A stretch of 64,000 nucleotides of DNA from Cernens ardua (GTDB taxonomy: Bacteria; Pseudomonadota; Gammaproteobacteria; Pseudomonadales; Halomonadaceae), in the NCBI RefSeq assembly GCF_051251085.1, contig NZ_JBPCZH010000004.1, positions 124,001 through 188,000 on the forward strand, written 5' to 3'. The notes beneath the pieces are model-generated. The model had not been told where the DNA came from. It saw only the letters and a program-made list of their open reading frames with translations, and did not search any database. A program made the translations under genes and the position numbers. This document shows, piece by piece, positions 53,732 through 61,965 of this stretch (the stretch's first letter is position 1; each line of letters starts with the position of its first letter).

Positions 53732-54034
53732 GTGGAGGCTCCTATAATGGGTACAGTAAAGCTGCAAAGAGAACGACGTAAAAGATAGATGTAAAGAATG
53801 GTATGTTGGGACGGAATTGAATGTGTTCTCGGACTGATTGATATCGTTAGGGGCATTATAGTGCTTTGAAGCACCGGGCGCTCTTTCAGTGAGTATTCAG
53901 AGAGTATGCAAGAAGTGCCCTTTCTATTTACATCGAGACATGAATGATTCACATTCGATAGGGATGCTTTTTCGGTATCCACAGTATCTACCACGATTAA
54001 ACAATAACAAAGATAACAACAGTGAGATCAACGT

Positions 54035-55537
54035 ATGACAGTTAGCTCCGAACCGGGCAACAATAAACGATCAGTCCCTGCTTCTTCATCTCTAATTACG
54101 TCCAAAACCACAATGACGTCCACATCTGTAGATGCACATGCACCTCGTACGCTTAAAGGTAAGCTCAAAACGCGTCAGGTGACCATGCTATCGATGGCTG
54201 GGGTTATTGGGGCAGGGCTGTTTATTGGATCCGGGCATGTGATTGCTCTGGCTGGCCCTGCAGCCTTTTTGTCTTATCTGGTCGTGGGCCTGCTGGTGTT
54301 TTCGGTAATGCGCATGTTGGGAGAGATGGCAGTCATTCAGCCGGATTCCGGTTCATTCTCAACCTATGCTGATCGCGCTATCGGTAAGTGGGCCGGATTT
54401 ACCATCGGGTGGCTGTATTGGTGGTTTTGGGTGTTGATTATCCCTGTTGAAGGGATCGCCGGTGGCGGGATTATTCATAGTTATCTTCCCATGGTGCCGG
54501 TGTGGTTGGCTGCTTTGCTGATATTACTATTGTTGACGTCGACCAACCTTTTGAGTGTGAGTGGCTTCGGTGAATTTGAATTCTGGTTCGCACTGATCAA
54601 GATTGTGGCCATCATTGCCTTTATTGTTCTTGGTATTCTTGCCGTGTGTGGATTACTGCCCTGGGTTCACGATGAAGGCGGTTTTGCCCGTCTAACCTCC
54701 AATGATGGCTTTGCACCCCATGGATATGGTGCTGTCTTTGGGGGAATGCTGGTGGCGGTGGGCTCTTTCTTTGGCTCTGAAATTGTCACTATTGCGGCTG
54801 CGGAGTCACGTAACCCTGAGCGTCAGATCACGCGTGCGACCAACCTGGTGGTATGGCGCATCGCTATTTTTTACCTGCTATCGATTTTTTTGGCGGTGGT
54901 TCTTGTTAATTGGAACGATCCGCGTCTGATTTCTCAGGGTACCTTTGAAACGGCGATGGAGATGATGAATATTCCCGCGGCCAAATTCATTGTCGATATG
55001 GTGGTGCTGGTGACGGTAACCAGCTGTACCAATTCGGCCATCTATACAGCATCCCGCATGCTCTATTCGCTGGGTACGCGTCAGGATGCACCAGCAGCCA
55101 TGGGGCGTATTGCGGTGAATGGTGTGCCCCGTAAAGCGGTCTGGGGCTCTACCTTCGTTGGGGTTATCGCGTGCCTCTGTAATTTTGTTTTCCCCGGAGA
55201 GGTTTTTGATATTTTGCTGGCTACCACTGGAGCCATGGCCATTCTGGTTTATATATTCATCGTCATCTCGCAAATTCGTTCGCGTAATGCTCTGCAAAAA
55301 CGAGGTGAGGAGCCTCAGTTAAAGATGTGGTTGTTCCCATGGCTGAGCTATCTGACATTAATTATTCTGTGTGCGATTCTGGTGTATATGATTTTTGATC
55401 CTGCCTTTCGCATTCAGGCTGTCATGACGGGTATTGTGGCAATTGGGGTTATTTGCTGTGGCATTCTCAACAGCCGCAGGCTGAAGCGTCGTCGTGATGA
55501 ACAGGCAGTAGCACAACAAACCTCTGCAAATATTTGA
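54035..55537 (+). CDS. Amino acid permease, APC superfamily (GabP/AAT-like)
   Basis: A 500-residue inner-membrane carrier with 12 helices and a 40-residue polar N-terminus. LKTRQVTMLSMAGVIGAGLFIGSGHVIALAGPA and GSFFGSEIVTIAAAESRNPERQITRA are hallmark motifs of the amino-acid transporter family; the pattern is nearest to GabP/AroP-type carriers. It is followed after 107 bp by ornithine carbamoyltransferase on the same strand, so uptake of ornithine, arginine or a related amino acid is possible, but the sequence alone does not say. The start ATG 54035 could be later. Confidence 0.85.
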   Translation: MTVSSEPGNNKRSVPASSSLITSKTTMTSTSVDAHAPRTLKGKLKTRQVTMLSMAGVIGAGLFIGSGHVIALAGPAAFLSYLVVGLLVFSVMRMLGEMAVIQPDSGSFSTYADRAIGKWAGFTIGWLYWWFWVLIIPVEGIAGGGIIHSYLPMVPVWLAALLILLLLTSTNLLSVSGFGEFEFWFALIKIVAIIAFIVLGILAVCGLLPWVHDEGGFARLTSNDGFAPHGYGAVFGGMLVAVGSFFGSEIVTIAAAESRNPERQITRATNLVVWRIAIFYLLSIFLAVVLVNWNDPRLISQGTFETAMEMMNIPAAKFIVDMVVLVTVTSCTNSAIYTASRMLYSLGTRQDAPAAMGRIAVNGVPRKAVWGSTFVGVIACLCNFVFPGEVFDILLATTGAMAILVYIFIVISQIRSRNALQKRGEEPQLKMWLFPWLSYLTLIILCAILVYMIFDPAFRIQAVMTGIVAIGVICCGILNSRRLKRRRDEQAVAQQTSANI

Positions 55538-55644
55538 GTGAACCTCTTCGTTTGAAGCCCGGTTCCTGATATGTTGAACGATTCCGTTTCTACCTCGAAA
55601 AGTGCGGCGAGTAGCGCACCGACTGTTATTCATGGAAGTGGGTC

Positions 55645-56649
55645 ATGGCCTTTAATTTGAAAAATCGCTCTTTGTTGAGCCTAATGCATCATACTCAGCG
55701 TGAAATTGAATTTCTTGTTGATCTGGCAATTGACCTGAAACATGCCAAGTATTCAGGAACAGAGCGCCCCTGTCTCTCCGGTAAGAATATCGCGCTGATT
55801 TTCGAAAAAACATCAACGCGAACACGCTGTGCTTTCGAAGTAGCAGCTCGGGATCAAGGGGCGGGTGTCACCTATATAGAGCCGTCCTCTTCCCAGATCG
55901 GTCACAAAGAGTCAATCAAGGATACTGCCCGCGTATTGGGACGTATGTTTGATGCGATCGAATATCGAGGCGACAGCCAGAATACGGTTGAAGAATTGGC
56001 TGCTTACGCAGGTGTGCCCGTTTTCAATGGGTTGACGGCTGAGTTTCATCCGACCCAAATGCTGGCAGACGTGATGACAATGCGAGAGCATGCCAGTAAG
56101 CCCTCTCGTGATATCAGCTATGCCTATCTGGGAGATGCCCGCTATAACATGGGGCGTTCACTTTTGATGATTGGTGCCAAGCTGGGAATGGATGTGCGTA
56201 TCGGAGCACCCCGTTCGCTTTGGCCAGATGATGCTTTCGTGGAAGAGTGCCGTGCGTTTGCCAACGCCAGCGGTGCGACGGTCACTTTGACAGAAGATCC
56301 CCATGAAGCGGTGGATGGCGTTGATTTCATTCATACCGATATTTGGGTCTCCATGGGTGAACCCGTAGAAGTATGGGATGAACGTATCAAGCTTCTGACG
56401 CCATACCGCGTTGACGATGCCATGATGGATGCCGCTAATAATCCTCAGGTGAAGTTCATGCACTGCTTGCCTGCATTCCATAATTCGGAGACGAAGGTTG
56501 GTCGTGAGGTGGCGCAGCGATATCCCGATTTTGCCGATGGGATTGAAGTGACTGAGCAGGTATTCGAGTCTCCCGCTAACGTATGCTTTGATCAGGCGGA
56601 AAATCGCTTGCATACGATCAAGGCATTGATGGTGTCCTCATTGGGCTGA
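55645..56649 (+). CDS. argF: Ornithine carbamoyltransferase
   Basis: A 334-residue enzyme joining carbamoyl phosphate and ornithine to give citrulline. The carbamoyl-phosphate loop FEKTSTRTRCAFEVA (STRTR 57-61) and the ornithine/catalytic motif MHCLPAFHN (HCLP from 273) are intact. SSSQIGHKESIKDTARVLGRMFDAIEYRG matches the ArgF/ArgI/ArcB group. Sequence does not separate biosynthetic from catabolic (ArcB) use; no ArcA or ArcC gene is nearby, which favours biosynthesis. It is followed by a strong terminator. Confidence 0.93.
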   Translation: MAFNLKNRSLLSLMHHTQREIEFLVDLAIDLKHAKYSGTERPCLSGKNIALIFEKTSTRTRCAFEVAARDQGAGVTYIEPSSSQIGHKESIKDTARVLGRMFDAIEYRGDSQNTVEELAAYAGVPVFNGLTAEFHPTQMLADVMTMREHASKPSRDISYAYLGDARYNMGRSLLMIGAKLGMDVRIGAPRSLWPDDAFVEECRAFANASGATVTLTEDPHEAVDGVDFIHTDIWVSMGEPVEVWDERIKLLTPYRVDDAMMDAANNPQVKFMHCLPAFHNSETKVGREVAQRYPDFADGIEVTEQVFESPANVCFDQAENRLHTIKALMVSSLG

Positions 56650-56740
56650 GTTGCAGTTTGCCAGTTGTTTTATTTTGAGGACAACTTGCTGTTTTTTGCC
56701 TAGGCAGCGTGAGATATCAGGGATAAAAGAGAAAGATATG

Positions 56741-56775
56741 AAAAAGCACGATACCGAAAGGTGTCGTGCTTTTTT
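56741..56775. terminator. Bidirectional terminator between argF and mltA
   Basis: gcacgatacc (56746-56755) pairs with ggtgtcgtgc (56760-56769) around a GAAA tetraloop, one G-T pair, with AAAAA before and TTTTTT after. It lies between convergent genes and should act for both. Confidence 0.93.
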
Positions 56776-56782
56776 CCTGAAA

Positions 56783-57982
56783 TTATCGAGGCAGCAACAC
56801 CCACATTGAGCCGCGCTGTTTCATCCGACCTGCTTCCAGCCCGGCTGTATCCCCTCTTCCCCAAAAGAAGTCCGCACGTACAGACCCTTTGATTGCATTC
56901 CCCGTGTCCTGAGCCATCATGAGCTTTTGCAACGGAGCACCACTCAAGGGTTGCGTAGTGGAAAGGAAGACCGGCGCGCCCAATGGGATTCTCGTGGGAT
57001 CAATCGCGATACTGCGTTGAGGCGTCAGCGGCACTCCCAAAGCACCGATGGGGCCATTCTGTTCACTTTCATTGTTGATAGGCAACGCACGGAAGTAAAC
57101 GTATCGCGGATTGGAGTTCAACATGCGGGCCACTTGCTGGGGATGCGCTCGTGCCCAGTCTTTGATACCCCGCATGGTTGCATTGGCATATGTGATCTCC
57201 CCCCGCCGAATCAACCATGTGGCAAATGAGCGAAAAGCATGTTCATTCGTGCCTGCAAAACCAACACGCATCAGCCGACCATTATCCAGCTGGATAACGC
57301 CGGAGCCCTGAATCTGTAAAAAGGCAGCTTCCACTGGATCGTTTACCCACACCAGTTCGTGCCCTTTCAGCACACCACTTGCCAATAATTGTGCCCTTGG
57401 ACGGGTAAGGCGCCAGTGGCTCACATCCCGGGGGCGTGAGTAGAGCGGTGTTTGATAAGGTCCGTGTCGATACAGTGAGCCTTCCAATACGGGTTCGTAA
57501 TAACCTGTGATCGTACCGGTACGTGTGCCATTTGGATTGATGACCCGATAGGGGACAAAATTGGCATGGAAAAAGTGCTGGATAGCCTGGGCATCCAGTG
57601 GATCAACATCATTGGCTGCCCGACACACAGGGGCCCAGCGTACTTTTTTGACCAATGCCAGGCAGCTGGATTTGAATGCACCCCATGCTGGAATGAGGTT
57701 GTCGTTACTCCACCCGGGCAAGTCCGACCAGTGGCTACGGACAAGATGTGAATTACGTGCATCCGGAGGTGTCGCAGGATGGAGCCCGGCTCCCGGCGAA
57801 GAGATTACGGAAGGGTTATTGGCCTGCTCATCGGTAGGAATGGGGGCCGGTTGCCCGCCCGGTGTTTCAACAATAGTGGGCTGGTTGGACGTAGGGGTAG
57901 CACAAGAAGCCAAAAGCAATAGGCAGCCCAGCGTTAGGCCAGTGCCCAGTGAAAATCGGCGACCAAAAATTGAACTAAACAA
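56783..57982 (-). CDS. mltA: Membrane-bound lytic murein transglycosylase A
   Basis: A 399-residue outer-membrane lipoprotein that cleaves peptidoglycan glycan strands to 1,6-anhydro ends. The signal ends in lipobox LLASC; a Pro/Thr-rich linker follows. MltA marks are TITGYYEPVLEGS, FLQIQGSGVIQL and the 3D-domain motif MMAQDTGNAIKGSVRADFFWG with the catalytic Asp region. I chose TTG 57982, preceded by AGAGG at 7 bases; a frame from GTG 58018 has no ribosome site and adds 12 residues before the signal. Monocistronic, with the OppA-like gene upstream on the same strand. Confidence 0.92.
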   Translation of the reverse strand: MFSSIFGRRFSLGTGLTLGCLLLLASCATPTSNQPTIVETPGGQPAPIPTDEQANNPSVISSPGAGLHPATPPDARNSHLVRSHWSDLPGWSNDNLIPAWGAFKSSCLALVKKVRWAPVCRAANDVDPLDAQAIQHFFHANFVPYRVINPNGTRTGTITGYYEPVLEGSLYRHGPYQTPLYSRPRDVSHWRLTRPRAQLLASGVLKGHELVWVNDPVEAAFLQIQGSGVIQLDNGRLMRVGFAGTNEHAFRSFATWLIRRGEITYANATMRGIKDWARAHPQQVARMLNSNPRYVYFRALPINNESEQNGPIGALGVPLTPQRSIAIDPTRIPLGAPVFLSTTQPLSGAPLQKLMMAQDTGNAIKGSVRADFFWGRGDTAGLEAGRMKQRGSMWVLLPR

Positions 57983-58105
57983 GTGAGTACCTCTTTCCCG
58001 ATCCGTTTGTGCAGCCACGATGGCACGAGAGACTGTGATGATATGGGCTCATGATACAGATATCCCTCATGCCTTTATATGGGCCTATTGGAGAGTATTC
58101 ATGAT

Positions 58106-59701
58106 TTAAAAACTCATCCACCGTGCCGGATGTGTATTCAGTACGTTGGCTTTCCAGCCATGTATCTTTGGATTCACCAAATACTGTGAAACATAGGTGA
58201 ACAATGGCAATAATGCATAATCATTCATGGCGACCCCTTCAGCCTGCTCCATAAGCTGGATACGTTTGGCTTCGTCTGTGGTTGCATCTGTTTCGCCCAT
58301 TAAATGATCGAACATGGGGCTTGCATAACCTTCGTAATTCTTGGCGACCCCACTTTGGAGAATCGACAGGAAATCTTCGGGATCATTATAGTCAGCAATC
58401 CAGGACGCGCGCCCGACATCAAACTTGCCTTCGCGCAGCGAGGCAAAGTGCACCGAGGCTTCGCTGTTATTCATCCTGACGTTGACACCCAACGGGCGCC
58501 ACATGGCAGCCACAGCGACAGCTACTCTGCGCCACTGATCGTTGGTGTTATAGCTCAGGGTCAGCGTGAGAGGGTGAGAGGGTGAATAACCGGCCTCAGC
58601 CAGGAGTTGTTTTGCTTTCGCCAAACGCTGAGCATATGGAGCGTTCCTGTCATCTGCCGTTTGAGGGGTATAGCCCTTCATACCGGGGGGAACGAGGCTC
58701 TCCGAAGGCAGAAAGGAACCTTCCATGATGGCTTTTGCCAGCACATCACGCCTGACTGCCAGCGTAAGGGCTTCTCTGACCCGCTTATCCGAAGTGGGAT
58801 GCCCCGGACGATTATTGAAGGCATAGTATTCGGTCCCCAGATAAGGGGACTGGTGCAGTGCATCTGCATACTTTGACTTCAACATGTTATAGAGCGTCGG
58901 CGGTACAGAGGTGATATCGAACTCTCCGGCACGGTAGCGTATCACCGCCGAGTTGATATCCTCTGCGTTGTAATAATTGACTGTATTGATGGCTACTTTG
59001 CTGGCGTCGTAGTAATAGGGATTTTTGACGACCTCAATGTGATCATGCAAGATCCATTGCACAGGTTTATAGGCGCCATCTGTCACAATATGATTCATCT
59101 TCACCCAATTGGAGCCATATTTCTTGACCACTTTTTCAGGCTGAGGGTAGGCGGTGAAATGCGTCATCATGTGAAGGAAATAAGAGGTTGGTCTGTTGAG
59201 TGTGACCTGGAAGACACGACCATTTTCCAGCGATTTCACCCCAAGAGAATTTACGGGCTTTTTACCGCTGTTGATCGCTTTTGCATTTACCACCGGGTAT
59301 AGCATATAGGCATAATCGGACGCATTTTTCGGATTGAGTACCTGTTGCCAACCAAAGACGAAATCATCCGCAGTGACCGGTGTGCCATCTGACCATTTTG
59401 CATCCGGGCGAAGATAGAACGTATACGTTTTGCCGTCATCGGATATTTTCCAGTGAGAGGCCACCCCAGGGATTGGTGTGCCTTCTGCCGAGTTTTGCAA
59501 TAGCCCTTCATACACATCCTGAAGAATTTGCGACTCCCAGATACCCCCTTGTACCTGCGAAGTATCAAACGAAGTCAATTCACCCCCCACCCCGATATTA
59601 AGTGTGGTTGCATCGGCAGCGGTGGTTGTGACGCATAACACCGAAAACAGACCAAGGGATAGGAGAGCCAAGGGCATGGTGTGTTTGAAGTATTTCAGCA
59701 T
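58106..59701 (-). CDS. Periplasmic oligopeptide-binding protein (OppA/MppA-like)
   Basis: A 531-residue solute-binding protein of the SBP_bac_5 family with a signal peptide ending near TAADA. The peptide-binding signature is YTFYLRPDAKWSDGTPVTADDFVFGWQQ near 90-118. RASWIADYNDPEDFLSIL and NNRPGHPTSDKRVREALTLAV are typical of OppA/MppA. The permease and ATPase genes are not adjacent, so it may feed a transporter encoded elsewhere, as MppA does for murein peptides. It sits next to mltA, a murein-cleaving enzyme, which would suit murein-peptide recycling, but this is inference. Confidence 0.88.
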   Translation of the reverse strand: MLKYFKHTMPLALLSLGLFSVLCVTTTAADATTLNIGVGGELTSFDTSQVQGGIWESQILQDVYEGLLQNSAEGTPIPGVASHWKISDDGKTYTFYLRPDAKWSDGTPVTADDFVFGWQQVLNPKNASDYAYMLYPVVNAKAINSGKKPVNSLGVKSLENGRVFQVTLNRPTSYFLHMMTHFTAYPQPEKVVKKYGSNWVKMNHIVTDGAYKPVQWILHDHIEVVKNPYYYDASKVAINTVNYYNAEDINSAVIRYRAGEFDITSVPPTLYNMLKSKYADALHQSPYLGTEYYAFNNRPGHPTSDKRVREALTLAVRRDVLAKAIMEGSFLPSESLVPPGMKGYTPQTADDRNAPYAQRLAKAKQLLAEAGYSPSHPLTLTLSYNTNDQWRRVAVAVAAMWRPLGVNVRMNNSEASVHFASLREGKFDVGRASWIADYNDPEDFLSILQSGVAKNYEGYASPMFDHLMGETDATTDEAKRIQLMEQAEGVAMNDYALLPLFTYVSQYLVNPKIHGWKANVLNTHPARWMSF

Positions 59702-59932
59702 GCAAGGACGTCCTGATTTTCAGGGAAAAAGTATAGGGTGAAAACGTGACGCGTTCATCGCGTCGTTTGAGCTACATCCGGTTTATCGGAGAGATGCAGA
59801 GCGATTGAAAGCCAAGCAACCCTCATCAACACCTGTCATGGCACTCATACACGGATTAAAATGCTACTCATGATGGGCGATGTTTAGAGCAACAGCAACA
59901 GTTATTAAGTTGGAATGATTTAAGGTTGAACC

Positions 59933-60826
59933 ATGTCTCGAGGGAATGGCAGGTTGTATCTGGGGTTACCCATGTGGGCCAACGGCGATTGGCGCGGCTC
60001 GCTGTATGCACAACATATGGATATGCAGCAAAGTCTGAAAGAATACGCCACCGTTTTCTCGGCAGTAGAGGGTAACACTACCTTCTATAGTGGTGCGCCC
60101 AAAAGTGAGACAATTCAGTCCTGGTTAAGCTCGGCACCCGAAACCTTCAAGTTTTCTTTCAAGCTCCCCTCGTTGTTAACGCATGAAAAACGTTTACACG
60201 AAATTGATTCAGAACTGAATGAATTTTTGGATCGAATATCTCCGCTAGGTAAACGGCTCGGGCCAGTGATGATTCAGCTACCACGAAATTTTGGTCCTGA
60301 TGAAGTTGAAAAACTTGAGGCGGTTCTAGCCCACTGGCCACGTCATATTCCTTGTGCCGTAGAACCTCGTGATATCGCATTATTTAATAAAGATGCGGTG
60401 GAAAAGTATTTTAATCGCTTGTTGATAACTTATCAGGTAGATCGTGTCTTATTGGATGTCAGGCCTCTTTTTTCAACACCATCAAATAATGACCTGGCAC
60501 TTGTACATGCACAAAAGGAAAAGCCAAAGCGTCCTCTACATGTGATTTCTACTGGTGTATCGCCAATAATACGTTTTATTGGTCATACTGACATGAATAT
60601 TAATGACTATTATTTTACACCCTGGATTGAACGTATAGTCCTGTGGATAACTCAGGGGAAAACCCCTTTCTTGTTTGTGCATACCGCGGATAACAAAAGC
60701 GCCCCAGCCCTTGCCAGACAATGCTTGCAGCGGATTGAGAAAAGGCTTTTGGATAATTCATCCGAATTGCCTGAGGGATGTTATATAGGAGAATTTCCGG
60801 GAGAAAGACAGGGAACACTTTTTTGA
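59933..60826 (+). CDS. DUF72 (YecE-like) family protein
   Basis: A 297-residue protein of the DUF72 TIM-barrel-like family. Conserved features are LYLGLPMWANGDWRGSLY at the start, FSAVEGNTTFYSGAPKSETIQSW, FKFSFKLPSLLTHEKRL and LGPVMIQLPRNFGP, and the end FIGHTDMNINDYYFTPWIERI. Function is unknown for the family. AAGG precedes the ATG. It is monocistronic. The 400 bp after it are AT-rich with no gene that I can support. Confidence 0.88.
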   Translation: MSRGNGRLYLGLPMWANGDWRGSLYAQHMDMQQSLKEYATVFSAVEGNTTFYSGAPKSETIQSWLSSAPETFKFSFKLPSLLTHEKRLHEIDSELNEFLDRISPLGKRLGPVMIQLPRNFGPDEVEKLEAVLAHWPRHIPCAVEPRDIALFNKDAVEKYFNRLLITYQVDRVLLDVRPLFSTPSNNDLALVHAQKEKPKRPLHVISTGVSPIIRFIGHTDMNINDYYFTPWIERIVLWITQGKTPFLFVHTADNKSAPALARQCLQRIEKRLLDNSSELPEGCYIGEFPGERQGTLF

Positions 60827-61170
60827 TAAATGCGTTCTCGTCCAGCATGAGTCGAGCATCTTAAGAAATAATTGATATTCGACTGAATAAAATAGTTTAT
60901 AAATGAAAGTATTTGAGAATAATTTTTAAAGCACACGCAGTCATCTCACAGCACTTTGCCTTACTTATACTTTTCATTTCATCTCAAGATAGGCCTAAGG
61001 TAAAGCTACTGTTTAGTAGGGAATGAAGAAGTGGGGGCCTGCGACATCTTTTCTTTTATATTAGTTACCAGGATGTTCATTGTTCGTAATATATTAAGTT
61101 ATATTTTAGTGTGGGAGCTTCCTTTCATCTCATTGTTCTAGCCCGATTTCCTTAAACAAATACTTCTACA

Positions 61171-61196
61171 CCAAAACGGCCGCGCATACGGCCGTT
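61171..61196 (-). terminator. Intrinsic terminator of the 60-residue gene
   Basis: aacggccg (61175-61182) pairs with cggccgtt (61189-61196) around a 6-base loop; on the minus strand the stem ends in TTTTGG. It begins 39 bases after the small gene's stop codon. The T tail is short but the stem is GC-rich. Confidence 0.65.
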
Positions 61197-61234
61197 GATT
61201 TCCCGGTTGTATCGGTTTTTACCCTTTATAGGGG

Positions 61235-61417
61235 CTAAAGCATTTTCATCTCATGATCAAGTTTGCGCCTTTCCCAGTGGCGTTCTATCCCCTGGCGCGC
61301 ATGGCGATATCGGTAGGAGGCGAGCTTTTGGCGTTTGGTTTGTGCCATGGCTTCCAGTTGAAGGAAAGTATCGAGCAATTTGTTTTCAACAGCAGTATGT
61401 GACGATTTGTGATGCAT
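61235..61417 (-). CDS. 60-residue charged small protein
   Basis: A 60-codon gene with an excellent ribosome site (AAGGAG, 8-base spacing before ATG 61417) and a terminator behind it, so it is likely real. The product is highly charged, begins MHHKSSHTAVENKLLDTFLQ, and ends with a helix ARQGIERHWERRKLDHEMKM. The C-terminal pattern recalls PA3496-like small proteins of Pseudomonas, but this is only a resemblance. A longer ORF on the opposite strand has no ribosome site and is a shadow. The 550 bp from here to uvrD show no other gene. Confidence 0.6.
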   Translation of the reverse strand: MHHKSSHTAVENKLLDTFLQLEAMAQTKRQKLASYRYRHARQGIERHWERRKLDHEMKML

Positions 61418-61965
61418 TCACAAGCTCCTTGAATCGCAGGAAAGCAGTGAAGAACCGGACATCCGAACCGCGTGTGCAACAGTATGAGGTATCGTTTCCA
61501 ACTATTGTACAGACAGTTCAGGCGCAGGTTCTCGCCTTACATATCAGGTTGTAACGATGCGAATGATAGCCGTATTGAGTCTCTCGCCTTGTTGGATATT
61601 GGCAGTTGTAATGCGTGACACATTAAAGCGCTTTGCCCTTGATGGCAGTCGATAGCCACGTCCACAGAAAGCACAATGTCACTGTATGGTTATAACGGTA
61701 GCCGATGACATTCTGATGACGCCTCTTTATTTCTTGCCAAGGCTACCTTCTTTGTATAACTCAAAAATACCCTTGTGAAAAGCAGATGTCGTCAAAAGGT
61801 GGTAATGACATGTTTTACAGGCCAGCAATGAGAGGTACTGCCTCACTGTTCGATAGAGATACGATGCTACTGGTACCGCCATTTCCTTCAGGTTCAACAG
61901 GGTAATTATGGTAGAATCAGCGGTATTGGCATGATTTCAATCCTCTTGGAACAGAAGGTATCGAC

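Noticed and set aside
61195..61554. 119-residue ORF on the + strand opposite the 60-residue gene
   Set aside because: It has no ribosome site and its protein looks like random composition; the opposite-strand ORF has AAGGAG and a terminator.
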